From the NCBI GenBank assembly GCA_900553465.1, contig USDT01000004.1, positions 1 to 64,000 on the forward strand: a DNA stretch of 64,000 nt. Direction: 5' to 3'. The notes under the pieces were generated by a model. That model was not told the DNA's origin. It made no database searches and was given only the letters and a program-made list of their open reading frames with translations. This DNA comes from an uncultured Prevotella sp. Its GTDB lineage: Bacteria; Bacteroidota; Bacteroidia; Bacteroidales; Bacteroidaceae. Positions 37,529 to 45,754 of the stretch are shown one piece after another. Position 1 is the first letter of the stretch; each line of letters starts with the position of its first letter. The translations under genes and the position numbers were made by a program.

Positions 37529-37571
37529 CAAAGATAATAGTAGCTTGCCCGAAAAATCAGGGCAAGCTACT
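37529..37571 (-). promoter_or_regulatory. Promoter with inverted-repeat operator (site 1)
   Basis: On the minus strand a -7 box TATCTTTG (37536-37529) is preceded by 6 nt and then by a perfect inverted repeat (12-bp arms at 37539-37550 and 37560-37571) whose core is GCTTGCC-N11-GGCAAGC. The same core, 11-nt centre and 6-nt distance to the -7 box occur before the WYL regulator gene (42031-42069). There is no good -33 TTTG, so the repeat occupies the position where an activator or repressor would act. Confidence 0.75.
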
Positions 37572-37594
37572 TATTTTTTGCGAAAAACAAAAAA

Positions 37595-37816
37595 TCAATC
37601 CAATGCTTCGAATTCAAAGTCACCTACATTGCAGTTGGCTTTCTTGTAATCGAAGTTATACAACCGCATGTAGGCTTCCTGAAGTTCCTTTGCCCCGTTG
37701 GTGAATGGGGTTGTGGAGTTTGCCTTTGTGGTCACTGTGACTGTCATTTCCGGTGTGAGCACCGTCCCATTTGTGCGCTTGATGCGCTTAGGGGTTACTT
37801 GAAATACTCTTGACAT
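37595..37816 (-). CDS. Small hypothetical protein
   Basis: 73 residues without signal or membrane segments; basic N-terminus (VFQVTPKRIKRTNG) and acidic C-terminus (GDFEFEALD). I do not recognise a family. It lies 30 bp downstream of a membrane protein gene on the same strand, so it is probably the last gene of the 41.6-37.6 kb transcript. Codon pattern looks normal for the region. Confidence 0.55.
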   Translation of the reverse strand: MSRVFQVTPKRIKRTNGTVLTPEMTVTVTTKANSTTPFTNGAKELQEAYMRLYNFDYKKANCNVGDFEFEALD

Positions 37817-37846
37817 GGTTGTGATAATTAGAGGATTAAAGATATA

Positions 37847-38326
37847 TTATGAACGGCTTAATCCAAACAAGATTAGCCCTCCTATAATTATAATTAATAA
37901 AATAATTCCAATCCAATTGATGATAGTCGATACCAATGAATAAACAAGATAAATTACCAATAACACGCCAACAACTTTCAGAGCTACAGAGAGAAGATTC
38001 ATCATCTGCGTATGTTTCTGTGCTGCCACAACGGAGTTTATCTGTATAAGTTGCTGAATTAATAAGGCTGAAGAAAGCTCTTTCCCTGATGAACTTTCCA
38101 TAATCTGTGATATCTGCGCCATGCTTTTATCATTCAGCTCATTGTTGGTTGCTATATTCATCTTTAAGGCTTGATCAATATTTTCCAGTCCCCCTTTGGA
38201 AGCTAAGATAAAGGCCTGGATAGCTTCTGTTGATAATTTGTTGTTTAAACAAGCCGCAATGAATTTCGATACATTCAGCGGAGAGATATCTCCCATGATG
38301 ATTCCTAAATCAGACAAGTTTTTCAT
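37847..38326 (-). CDS. Hypothetical protein with C-terminal membrane hairpin
   Basis: About 159 residues from ATG 38326, which shares one base with the upstream stop (TAATG), so the two are translationally coupled. The first ~100 residues are soluble and helical (STEAIQAFILASKGG, KELSSALLIQQLIQ), and the last ~55 form two long hydrophobic helices (LLSVALKVVGVLLVIYLVYS, WIGIILLIIIIGGLILF). The family is not recognised. Context suggests a subunit of a membrane assembly with the two large upstream proteins. Confidence 0.6.
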   Translation of the reverse strand: MKNLSDLGIIMGDISPLNVSKFIAACLNNKLSTEAIQAFILASKGGLENIDQALKMNIATNNELNDKSMAQISQIMESSSGKELSSALLIQQLIQINSVVAAQKHTQMMNLLSVALKVVGVLLVIYLVYSLVSTIINWIGIILLIIIIGGLILFGLSRS

Positions 38327-40338
38327 TATCGTATACAATATTGATAAATAATACTACTCATTTCTTCACTAAATTTCTTGGAAAGGTCTTCAGCCTTTTC
38401 ATTCTTCCTATATCCTTTTATACCATCCTTTATTTCCTGGATTATTCTTGAAACAGCTTGTCCTTTGTACTCATAACTTCCTATTGTAAAAGATTTATTT
38501 ATAGTATTGGAAGCTATATGGTCATAAGTGGTAGTATAGGTATATTTTTTTTGCAACTTACCTGTTATGTTGCTACAAATTGTACAATGATTCTTCTCAA
38601 AAATCAGCAAATCATGGTCTTTAGTAAAAAAACTGGATTTCCTTATATAGGCCAGTACTAGTTGTGGCTCATTGTCTTTCAAAACTTTTGCTTCTTTCAT
38701 GAGTTTACAGATATTATCAAAGCCGTTAAATTCATCATCTTTTAGATTTTCTTCGTGACCTATAATTCTTATGTTGGGATGGATTGCCCCTGTTAGATAA
38801 TAGTTATACTCATTATCATTATGAAGTAAAACTCCATGCAAGTAATCGCAATAATCTTGCCCCTTAAGAGTAAGGGCTATAGAGTGGTCGTAATTCTCCG
38901 CTGATTCTATTAACCGTTGTTTATACTCGGTTCTGAGTGCTTGAGAGGTACTTTCCTGTTTGTAAAAAAACTGTATGAGTTTGTTCCTGTTTTCTTTTAT
39001 GAATGGCCATTCTTCATCACTCAAAGCCAACAAGTTTGTCTGGAAGTTATCATCCATTTCATTGTACTTCTTATTGTCGAACAAATAAATGGCTTTCAAT
39101 AACAAATCTACATAGTCATTACCTTTGGTGGGATGATAAACCTTGTCGCTTTTAACCTTGACGTAAGAGCCCATCAAAGTTTCCTCCCATGATGCAGGCA
39201 TCGGAGAATGTATGGAGGCCATATTGTGCAGGTGTACACTGGCTTCTTTATACCTGCCACTTTTCATATTAGTAAGAGTCGCTTTATACTCTTTAATCCA
39301 TTCCATGTACCTGGAATCAGGCTTCTCTCCACTATCTGAAGCAGTCATTGCCAGATAAAGCATGTCTGGGGCGGTCTTCTGTAAATGTTCTTCCGCAGAT
39401 GGATTTTCTTCCTCCATATAATATATATTACCATTAGGATAGCAGATAAGAATATCTTTATATAAGTTAGATGCTTTTGCATAGATTCTATTTCCTTTCG
39501 GATTCAGAGGATCTATAATTCTCAGGCCTAAAGTTTCTGATTTTAGTATTTCATTATCCAAGTCTTGGAAAGTGCTATACAAGTTGTCTAAATATCCGAA
39601 CCTCGTATCTTTAAACTTCAAGTCATCACGGTTGTAAATCGTATCTTTCTGACAGCTCAGTTTGCCGTCTGTAAAATTTTCGTCCTGATATGTAAATAAG
39701 ACAGGAAGATGCGGAGCTTTCAAAATTTTCAGCGTATCTTGCGGTACGCTTTCTTTCTGGAATCGAAAATATTCTTTGGGAAACAATTCAGACAAATACT
39801 TTTCCGCATTATCGGTGGCATCCTTCAATATACCAGCTGAGATAGCCAGGTCTTTAGCTCGTCTTTCCAGTGCTATTTTTAACGGTATGATACAATTGTT
39901 GTAGTCCACTTCTACCTGATTGCGAATTACATTGCTTTCCTTCTTATCGTCCATATTGGCCTTTGTTATTTTAGCATTAGGCAGGGTGATGATGGTCAAT
40001 GAATCTTTCTTGGTTTGTTCGATGTGTTCCAAGTTTACACCGGCTTCCACTTCGTATGGATATAATATGATAGTTTTCTTTCCTGATTGATAAAACGAAA
40101 CGAGAAAATCCACATTATAAGCCGAAGTGACTAGCTCCTTTTTGTCCAGCTGGGAAATGGCATACAGACCTGTATTCGCAGTGGTTTCTACAAACTGATT
40201 CACGAACGGAATCTTTGACAACAGCAGGTTGGTAACAGAACCGACATTGATATTGCACACTTTCAGAATAATGATGCAACAGGCTATCCCCACAATCAGA
40301 GGAGTAACCAATATGGTAAAAAATTTTATGATTTTCAT
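38326..40338 (-). CDS. Membrane-anchored protein with DUF4230-like domain
   Basis: A 670-residue protein. One N-terminal helix (about 6-27) anchors it. Residues about 60-190 carry the DUF4230 pattern: KELVTSAYNVDFLVSF, a YPYEVEAGVNLEHI segment, then TIITLPNAKI and a helix-rich end (KIALERRAKDLAISAGIL). The remaining ~470 residues are a large unrecognised region. The domain is of unknown biochemical role. It is 10 bp from the TerB-like gene upstream and coupled to the gene downstream. Confidence 0.65.
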   Translation of the reverse strand: MKIIKFFTILVTPLIVGIACCIIILKVCNINVGSVTNLLLSKIPFVNQFVETTANTGLYAISQLDKKELVTSAYNVDFLVSFYQSGKKTIILYPYEVEAGVNLEHIEQTKKDSLTIITLPNAKITKANMDDKKESNVIRNQVEVDYNNCIIPLKIALERRAKDLAISAGILKDATDNAEKYLSELFPKEYFRFQKESVPQDTLKILKAPHLPVLFTYQDENFTDGKLSCQKDTIYNRDDLKFKDTRFGYLDNLYSTFQDLDNEILKSETLGLRIIDPLNPKGNRIYAKASNLYKDILICYPNGNIYYMEEENPSAEEHLQKTAPDMLYLAMTASDSGEKPDSRYMEWIKEYKATLTNMKSGRYKEASVHLHNMASIHSPMPASWEETLMGSYVKVKSDKVYHPTKGNDYVDLLLKAIYLFDNKKYNEMDDNFQTNLLALSDEEWPFIKENRNKLIQFFYKQESTSQALRTEYKQRLIESAENYDHSIALTLKGQDYCDYLHGVLLHNDNEYNYYLTGAIHPNIRIIGHEENLKDDEFNGFDNICKLMKEAKVLKDNEPQLVLAYIRKSSFFTKDHDLLIFEKNHCTICSNITGKLQKKYTYTTTYDHIASNTINKSFTIGSYEYKGQAVSRIIQEIKDGIKGYRKNEKAEDLSKKFSEEMSSIIYQYCIR

Positions 40339-40348
40339 ATCTCAGCTA

Positions 40349-41614
40349 TTATTGTTTGTAATTAAACTTGACATCTACATTCTGCCATCCGAAAGTTTTC
40401 ATTATCTCTATCAGTTGGCGTTCACATTCGGCTTCATAATATTTCTGCAATTTAGAATCGTAGTCGGGTTCTGACAACAGGTTCCCTCCCATGATTTCAA
40501 GAGCAATAAGTCCTTTGGACGCATGAATGATATTTTCTTTGTCTTCCATTTTGTTATTGGTTAGGTTCAAGTCCATTAAAAAGTTCTTGGTGTAAAGATA
40601 GGCACCTCTACCCGCAACGGCTGCCCCAGAGATTGCTCCTGCTGCTCCTCCGATAATTTTTGCGACTTTTCCAAAAACTCCTCCCAGTTTGCTACCAAAG
40701 TCTCCACCTATATATGCTCCTATTCCACCGGCAATAAATCCTATAGGCTTAGCTATGGCTTTTGCATCTTTCTTTGTAATAGGGGTAGGTTCTATTTCTT
40801 CTACCAAAGTGTAGTTTCCACTGGGTATATCCACATCTACAGATACAGGGATACGTGTCGGACTATTATAAACTAGAAATAAACTCTTTCTTGTATAATC
40901 TGTATTCACAGTATCAACACTCAGATAGCTTAGGTCAATATACAAATCGGCTTCCCCCTTCAGATGTAAAATATTCAGCTTGTCCAAATGCTCATTGGTG
41001 CCATCGGGCTTTCCGTGTATTACCAGTTTGCTGAATTGAATGGTCTTGAATACCAATTTGGGATTTTGCTTGACGTACTCCCCGATATTGAACGCTTCCA
41101 TTTTCTTCTTTTCGATTTGATTGACCATCCAAGCACCGATACCAAAAACAACGATGAGCAATGCTATCACAGAAGCTCCCCATATAGAGATTTTCTGTTT
41201 TTTGGTGTATTTATTTTTCAATAGTCGTTTCGTTTGTACAATATCAATATTATACCTCTGCGACAATTTTAATATGACTTCTTTTTCTTTGGATGAGATG
41301 ATTCCATCCCTTTTTATTATCTGTGCCAATAGCTTTATGACTTGCTCCCAGTCTGCATCGTCGTACAGAAGGGCATAAAACTCCGAATCAGACATTTTGC
41401 TATCTGTAGCAAACGATGAAGCGATTTTCTCTTTTACGGCTTCTGCCTTACGGTCTTTATCGTCTACCAGCAATGCTCCCTCCAGCATACACACTTCCTT
41501 CTTAATTTTATAGAAGAACTTATCCAGCTGTGAAGTTTGAAATCTGTTTTTCTTTTCCTGATATCGTATGTAAAAATCAGCTATCAGGAGGTTCTCGAAT
41601 ACATTGTTATTCAT
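40349..41614 (-). CDS. TerB-like/TM/glycine-zipper protein
   Basis: A 421-residue protein. Residues about 85-130 (AQIIKRDGIISSKEKEVILKL) match the acidic 'D-G-x-I-x-x-x-E' core of TerB-like helical domains. A single TM helix is at 143-165. The 190-270 part is beta-rich. Residues 291-340 form a Gly/Ala-rich segment with repeated GxxxG spacing (GFIAGGIGAYIGGDFGSKL), like glycine zippers of membrane-inserting proteins. It is the first gene of the minus-strand series and divergent from the WYL regulator. Function unknown. Confidence 0.6.
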   Translation of the reverse strand: MNNNVFENLLIADFYIRYQEKKNRFQTSQLDKFFYKIKKEVCMLEGALLVDDKDRKAEAVKEKIASSFATDSKMSDSEFYALLYDDADWEQVIKLLAQIIKRDGIISSKEKEVILKLSQRYNIDIVQTKRLLKNKYTKKQKISIWGASVIALLIVVFGIGAWMVNQIEKKKMEAFNIGEYVKQNPKLVFKTIQFSKLVIHGKPDGTNEHLDKLNILHLKGEADLYIDLSYLSVDTVNTDYTRKSLFLVYNSPTRIPVSVDVDIPSGNYTLVEEIEPTPITKKDAKAIAKPIGFIAGGIGAYIGGDFGSKLGGVFGKVAKIIGGAAGAISGAAVAGRGAYLYTKNFLMDLNLTNNKMEDKENIIHASKGLIALEIMGGNLLSEPDYDSKLQKYYEAECERQLIEIMKTFGWQNVDVKFNYKQ

Positions 41615-41937
41615 AGGGTAAAAAGTATTTAGTTGTCACTATTATTCAAAGGCTTTATCACTATTTTTATCTCTTCATAACGTATTTTATCTATATATAC
41701 AAAAAGAGCGCAAACTCACTTTAAAAACTTATCCGTTAGAGAAGGCTCTGGTAAACCCGTAATCAAGAATAAGTAAAAGCAGTCCACGCCCTTGGAGGGT
41801 GTGAACATCACTTTCAGCTTATTATCCGTGATTACAAAAATAAATTTACCAGACTTATCTCTTAACCGAATAACACGCCGATGATGTTCTGTTAATATGT
41901 TCCTTCTGTTTTTATGTCATATTCTCTACTTTATGTT

Positions 41938-41977
41938 TAGCTTTACAAAGCTAAGAAAAACAAGAGAAAACTCCAAA
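41938..41977 (-). promoter_or_regulatory. Minus-strand promoter with overlapping palindrome
   Basis: On the minus strand TTTG (41977-41974), a 20-nt spacer and TAGCTTTG (41953-41946) match the Bacteroidetes -33/-7 consensus. The -7 box overlaps a 16-bp palindrome (TAGCTTT-AC-AAAGCTA, 41938-41953) that could be an operator. It would give the TerB-like gene a leader of about 320 nt. Confidence 0.55.
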
Positions 41978-42023
41978 AAAATAAGAAGTAAAAATAACCG
42001 GACTGCTTTTATCTTGCAAAATT

Positions 42024-42069
42024 ACATAGAGCTTGCCCAATATTTTTAGGCAAGTTCTATGTATTTTTG
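42024..42069 (+). promoter_or_regulatory. WYL-gene promoter with inverted-repeat operator (site 2)
   Basis: A 14-bp inverted repeat (42024-42037 and 42049-42062, one G-T pair) has the core GCTTGCC-N11-GGCAAGT, followed after 6 nt by a perfect -7 box TATTTTTG (42062-42069). The WYL start codon is 24 nt further on. Core, centre length and distance to the -7 box are the same as at site 1 (37529-37571). Self-regulation by the WYL protein is the natural inference. Confidence 0.75.
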
Positions 42070-42093
42070 TAGCAAACAATAGTACAAATCAAT

Positions 42094-43011
42094 ATGAAGA
42101 CTCAATTTTGCATCTGGTTAATTAATTTTTTATTAAAGAGAAAAGCCACACGACAGGAAATAAACAATGCTTGGAGAAGGTCCGCCTACTATGATGGCAA
42201 AGATATTTCCAGAAATACATTCTTAGAATATAAACGGAAAGCAGAAGAACTGTTTGATATTAATATTATCTGTGACCGCAGAACCAATCAATATCTTATA
42301 GAAAAACCGGAAGTGCTTGAATCTGACCATTTGAAAAAGTGGCTATTATCTTCTCTTTCGGCGGCTACAACCATAGAACAATGTAAGAATCTGTCGCAAC
42401 GCATTATGCTGGAACAGACATTTGGAGGGGAGTCATTCCTTCCAACTATTACAGAAGCTATGTCATCTAATCTGTGTATCAACGTGATATATAAGCCGTT
42501 TTGGTATGACGCACCTTATACTTTTTGCTTAGAACCTTATTTTATCAGGCTATTCCGGCAACGATGGTATATGATCGGCTTTTCACACAAACACAAGATG
42601 ATCAGAGTTTTTGCATTTGACAGAATACTGGATGTGAATATTACCGGACAAAAATTCACCATGCCCGAAGGATTAAACGTGGAAAATTATTTCTTCGATA
42701 GCTTTGGAATTATGCAACAAGATAATATAAAAACGGAAACCATACGTTTGAAGTTCATTGCAGAACAAGGTATCTATATCGAAACAAGACCATTGCATTC
42801 TTCACAAAGACTGGTGTCTAAGGACGACGATTATATGGTGTTTAAACTTCGCTTGAAGCCAACCTTCGACTTCTTTCAGGAATTGTTGTCGTATGGTTCG
42901 GACATGGAAGTGCTTGCTCCGGCATCGTTGCGCGAACAGATGGCGCAATGCGTCCGAGCAATGGCAAATATCTATTGTCCTGCACAAATCATCCCAGAAA
43001 AAACACAATAA
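42094..43011 (+). CDS. WYL-domain transcriptional regulator
   Basis: A 305-residue protein. Residues 1-65 are a winged-helix-like DNA-binding part (KATRQEINNAWRRS, DISRNTFLEYKRKAEELF). The WYL core is around 150-190 (EPYFIRLFRQRWYMIGFS, IRVFAFDRILDV) and a WCX-like C-terminal part follows (IRLKFIAEQGIYIETRPLH, FKLRLKPTFDFFQELLSYG). WYL regulators bind nucleic acid or nucleotide ligands and often control defence or DNA-damage genes. It is divergent from the membrane cassette and preceded by the shared operator. Confidence 0.88.
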   Translation: MKTQFCIWLINFLLKRKATRQEINNAWRRSAYYDGKDISRNTFLEYKRKAEELFDINIICDRRTNQYLIEKPEVLESDHLKKWLLSSLSAATTIEQCKNLSQRIMLEQTFGGESFLPTITEAMSSNLCINVIYKPFWYDAPYTFCLEPYFIRLFRQRWYMIGFSHKHKMIRVFAFDRILDVNITGQKFTMPEGLNVENYFFDSFGIMQQDNIKTETIRLKFIAEQGIYIETRPLHSSQRLVSKDDDYMVFKLRLKPTFDFFQELLSYGSDMEVLAPASLREQMAQCVRAMANIYCPAQIIPEKTQ

Positions 43012-43571
43012 GAACATTTGCTTCTGTGTTGTGTCATTCATGAATATGCCGCTCTATATTTTTAGATTACCGATAATGGACTATTTTTGTAATTTATTAT
43101 TTGCAAATAATATAAATAAAAGATGAGAATGTCGCTGTTTTCGGGAAGATGTTTATCGCTGTATGGAATATTGGCAATGGGTAAATACATTTTGTGTAAA
43201 GTCTTATTATATGCACTGATTTTTGATACTTTCTGCATCGGTGTCTCTGTATTAAATATTTTATCATTATCTTTGCATAAGATAGGATTCGGCTCGGCAA
43301 AGTCAATTCCGGTAAAACACCGTTTTTCCTTTTTGCCTCTGCACTCGCCTTTCGCTATCTTTACAGACAGAATGATGGGGCACGGTAATGGTGTGGACGG
43401 GAATTATCCCGGTCACGTCTTCGTTTCCGGATGTGTTTCAGATAATCTTGTTTGTAGCAGTGCTTGCGTGACTGTCATAAATGTAATTGATCGGTGTTGG
43501 AGATATGCACTATAATTAAAGGACAGCGGAGCCACAACCTAAAGCTATTTTTTAATATTAACTGATAAATC
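43012..43571. other. Intergenic region before the GH97 gene
   Basis: About 560 bp. A TATCTTTG -7-like box is at 43268-43275 without a clear -33 TTTG, and could serve the GH97 gene through a ~290-nt leader. I see no convincing gene; an open frame of 130 codons at 43123 has no plausible protein pattern. Confidence 0.5.
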
Positions 43572-45566
43572 ATGAAAAGAATAATTGCTATGCTTATATG
43601 CGGAATGTTTGTATTTTCCGCATACGCACAGAAAGTTTTTACATTGAAGTCGCCGTCGGGTAAACTGTCCGCGACAATCTCTGCCGGTAAACAACTCACG
43701 TATGATGTGTCGTGCAATGGACGGCAGGTCATGGCGCCTTCTGCCATATCAATGACGCTTGACAATGGCGAAGTGTGGGGAGCCGGTGCGCGTCTGTCTG
43801 GAAGCAAGACAACGAGTGTTGACGAGATGGTGGCTTCACCGTTCTATCGCACAAGCGAGATGAGAGATCACTATAACGGACTGGTGCTGCGTTTCAAAGG
43901 CGGTTACAATGTTGAGTTCCGTGCTTATGACGATGGTGTGGCCTATCGTTTCGTTAACAATACAAAGAAGAAGTTCAATGTGGTGAACGAACAGGCTGAC
44001 TTCTCTTTCCCGTTCGACGCTACAGCCTCTGTGCCTTATGTGAACAGAGGTGATGATGACAATATGGAATCGCAGTTCTTCAACTCGTTCGAGAATATTT
44101 ATGAAACCAACAGCATTTCCAAACTTAACAAAAAACGTCTGATGTTCCTGCCGCTGGTGGTGGACGCCGGAGAGGGTGTGAAGGTGTGCATCACCGAAAC
44201 TCATCTGGAGAACTATCCGGGACTTTATCTTTCCAGCGCGAAAGGCGACAATCAGCTCACATCCGTATTCGCTCCGTATCCTAAGAAGGTGGAGCAGGGC
44301 GGACACAATCAGCTTCAGCTGCTTGTGACGGAACGCGAGAATTATATCGCTCGTGTCGATGGTCAACGCTCCTTCCCATGGCGCATTGTCATCGTGACAA
44401 CCGAGGACAAGGACCTTGCCGCAAGCAATCTCAGCTATCTTCTGGCTGCGCCTTCGCGTGTGAAGGATCTGTCGTGGATTAAACCAGGAAAGGTGGCATG
44501 GGAATGGTGGAATGACTGGAATATCGAAGGTGTTGATTTCGAAGCGGGAATCAACAACGATACATACAAGGCTTACATCGACTTTGCCGCATCAAAGGGC
44601 ATCGAATATGTTATCCTTGACGAGGGATGGGCTGTGAATCTGCAGGCAGACCTCATGCAGGTTGTCAATGAAATCAATCTGAAGGAACTGGTGGACTATG
44701 CTGCGCAGCGCAATGTAGGAATCATACTGTGGGCTGGATATTATGCCTTCGAGCGCGATATGGAAAATGTATGCCGTCACTATTCGGAGATGGGTGTGAA
44801 GGGATTCAAGGTGGACTTCATGGACCGTGACGACCAGATCATGACCGACTTCAACTACCGTGCGGCGGCTATGTGTGCCAAGTACAAACTGCTTCTCGAC
44901 CTGCACGGCACGTCAAAGCCTGCCGGACTTAACCGCACCTATCCTAATGTGCTCAACTTCGAAGGCGTGAACGGTCTGGAACAGCTGAAGTGGAGCCCCG
45001 AATCTCACGATCAGGTGAAGTACGACGTGATGATTCCTTTCATCCGTCAGGTTGCAGGTCCTATGGACTATACGCAGGGTGCCATGAAGAATGCTGTGAA
45101 AGACAATTATTATCCTTGCTATTCCGAGCCGATGAGTCAGGGCACCCGCTGCCGTCAGCTGGCATTGTATGTCATACTCGAATCGCCAATCAATATGCTG
45201 TGCGACGCTCCGAGCAACTATATGCGCGAACCGGAGTCAACCGATTTCATCGCTGCCATACCTACAGTATGGGACGAGACAAAGGTACTGGATGCGAAGA
45301 TGGGCGAATACATCATCACTGCGCGTCGCAAGGGTGATGTGTGGTATGTCGGCGGTATCACCGACTGGACCTCGCGTGAAATTAGTGTCGATCTGTCGTT
45401 CCTGCCGCAGGGCGACTATAACGTCGAGCTTTTCGCCGACGGTGTGAACGCCCACCGCAAGGGTACCGATTATCGCAAAGTGACGGAAACGCTGTCGTCG
45501 GATAAGAGTCTTAAGATAAAGATGTATCCGGGCGGAGGATTCGCTGCCAAGATACAGAAGAAGTAA
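43572..45566 (+). CDS. Secreted GH97 alpha-glycosidase
   Basis: A 664-residue protein with an N-terminal signal peptide (IIAMLICGMFVFSAYA). An N-terminal beta-sandwich (KLSATISAGKQLTYDV to about 280) is followed by the (beta/alpha)8 barrel with WEWWNDWNIEGVDFEAGI, YVILDEGWAVN, GFKVDFMDRDDQ and a C-terminal beta domain. The aspartate in VDFMDRDD fits the retaining nucleophile of the GH97 subgroup typified by alpha-galactosidases of about this length, rather than the inverting SusB type. Activity on alpha-galactosides or alpha-glucosides in the periplasm is likely. Confidence 0.9.
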   Translation: MKRIIAMLICGMFVFSAYAQKVFTLKSPSGKLSATISAGKQLTYDVSCNGRQVMAPSAISMTLDNGEVWGAGARLSGSKTTSVDEMVASPFYRTSEMRDHYNGLVLRFKGGYNVEFRAYDDGVAYRFVNNTKKKFNVVNEQADFSFPFDATASVPYVNRGDDDNMESQFFNSFENIYETNSISKLNKKRLMFLPLVVDAGEGVKVCITETHLENYPGLYLSSAKGDNQLTSVFAPYPKKVEQGGHNQLQLLVTERENYIARVDGQRSFPWRIVIVTTEDKDLAASNLSYLLAAPSRVKDLSWIKPGKVAWEWWNDWNIEGVDFEAGINNDTYKAYIDFAASKGIEYVILDEGWAVNLQADLMQVVNEINLKELVDYAAQRNVGIILWAGYYAFERDMENVCRHYSEMGVKGFKVDFMDRDDQIMTDFNYRAAAMCAKYKLLLDLHGTSKPAGLNRTYPNVLNFEGVNGLEQLKWSPESHDQVKYDVMIPFIRQVAGPMDYTQGAMKNAVKDNYYPCYSEPMSQGTRCRQLALYVILESPINMLCDAPSNYMREPESTDFIAAIPTVWDETKVLDAKMGEYIITARRKGDVWYVGGITDWTSREISVDLSFLPQGDYNVELFADGVNAHRKGTDYRKVTETLSSDKSLKIKMYPGGGFAAKIQKK

Positions 45567-45754
45567 CATCGCTTAATATTCGTTCTCAATAATATGCATG
45601 GACCTTTTGTGGCGTGCCTGATGTCATGCAGGCGTCGCGGCCATTACAGGTTCATGCATTTTTTGCAGTATTCTCGTGAATGGTTTTCGCTAATCATCTG
45701 TTTACAGGCATTTACAATTCGTAGAATTCGTATTGATAATTATAATTTGTGGTT

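Larger units (their letters stand above)
41615..42093. other. Divergent regulatory region
   Basis: About 480 bp between divergent genes. It holds a minus-strand promoter (41946-41977), a 16-bp palindrome and the operator plus promoter for the WYL gene. Between 41716 and about 41916 a minus-strand frame of 66 codons is open, ending TDKFLK, but has no ATG start. It may be a gene remnant or chance. Confidence 0.55.

Noticed and set aside
42024-42062. Inverted repeat before the WYL gene as a transcription terminator
   Set aside because: A T-rich stretch follows, but no gene upstream reads in that direction, and the same core with the same spacing to a -7 box recurs at 37529-37571, so an operator is the better explanation.
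43123-43515. Open frame of 130 codons before the GH97 gene
   Set aside because: Cys-rich mixture with no domain or signal pattern, and a -7-like box lies inside it; more probably a leader region.
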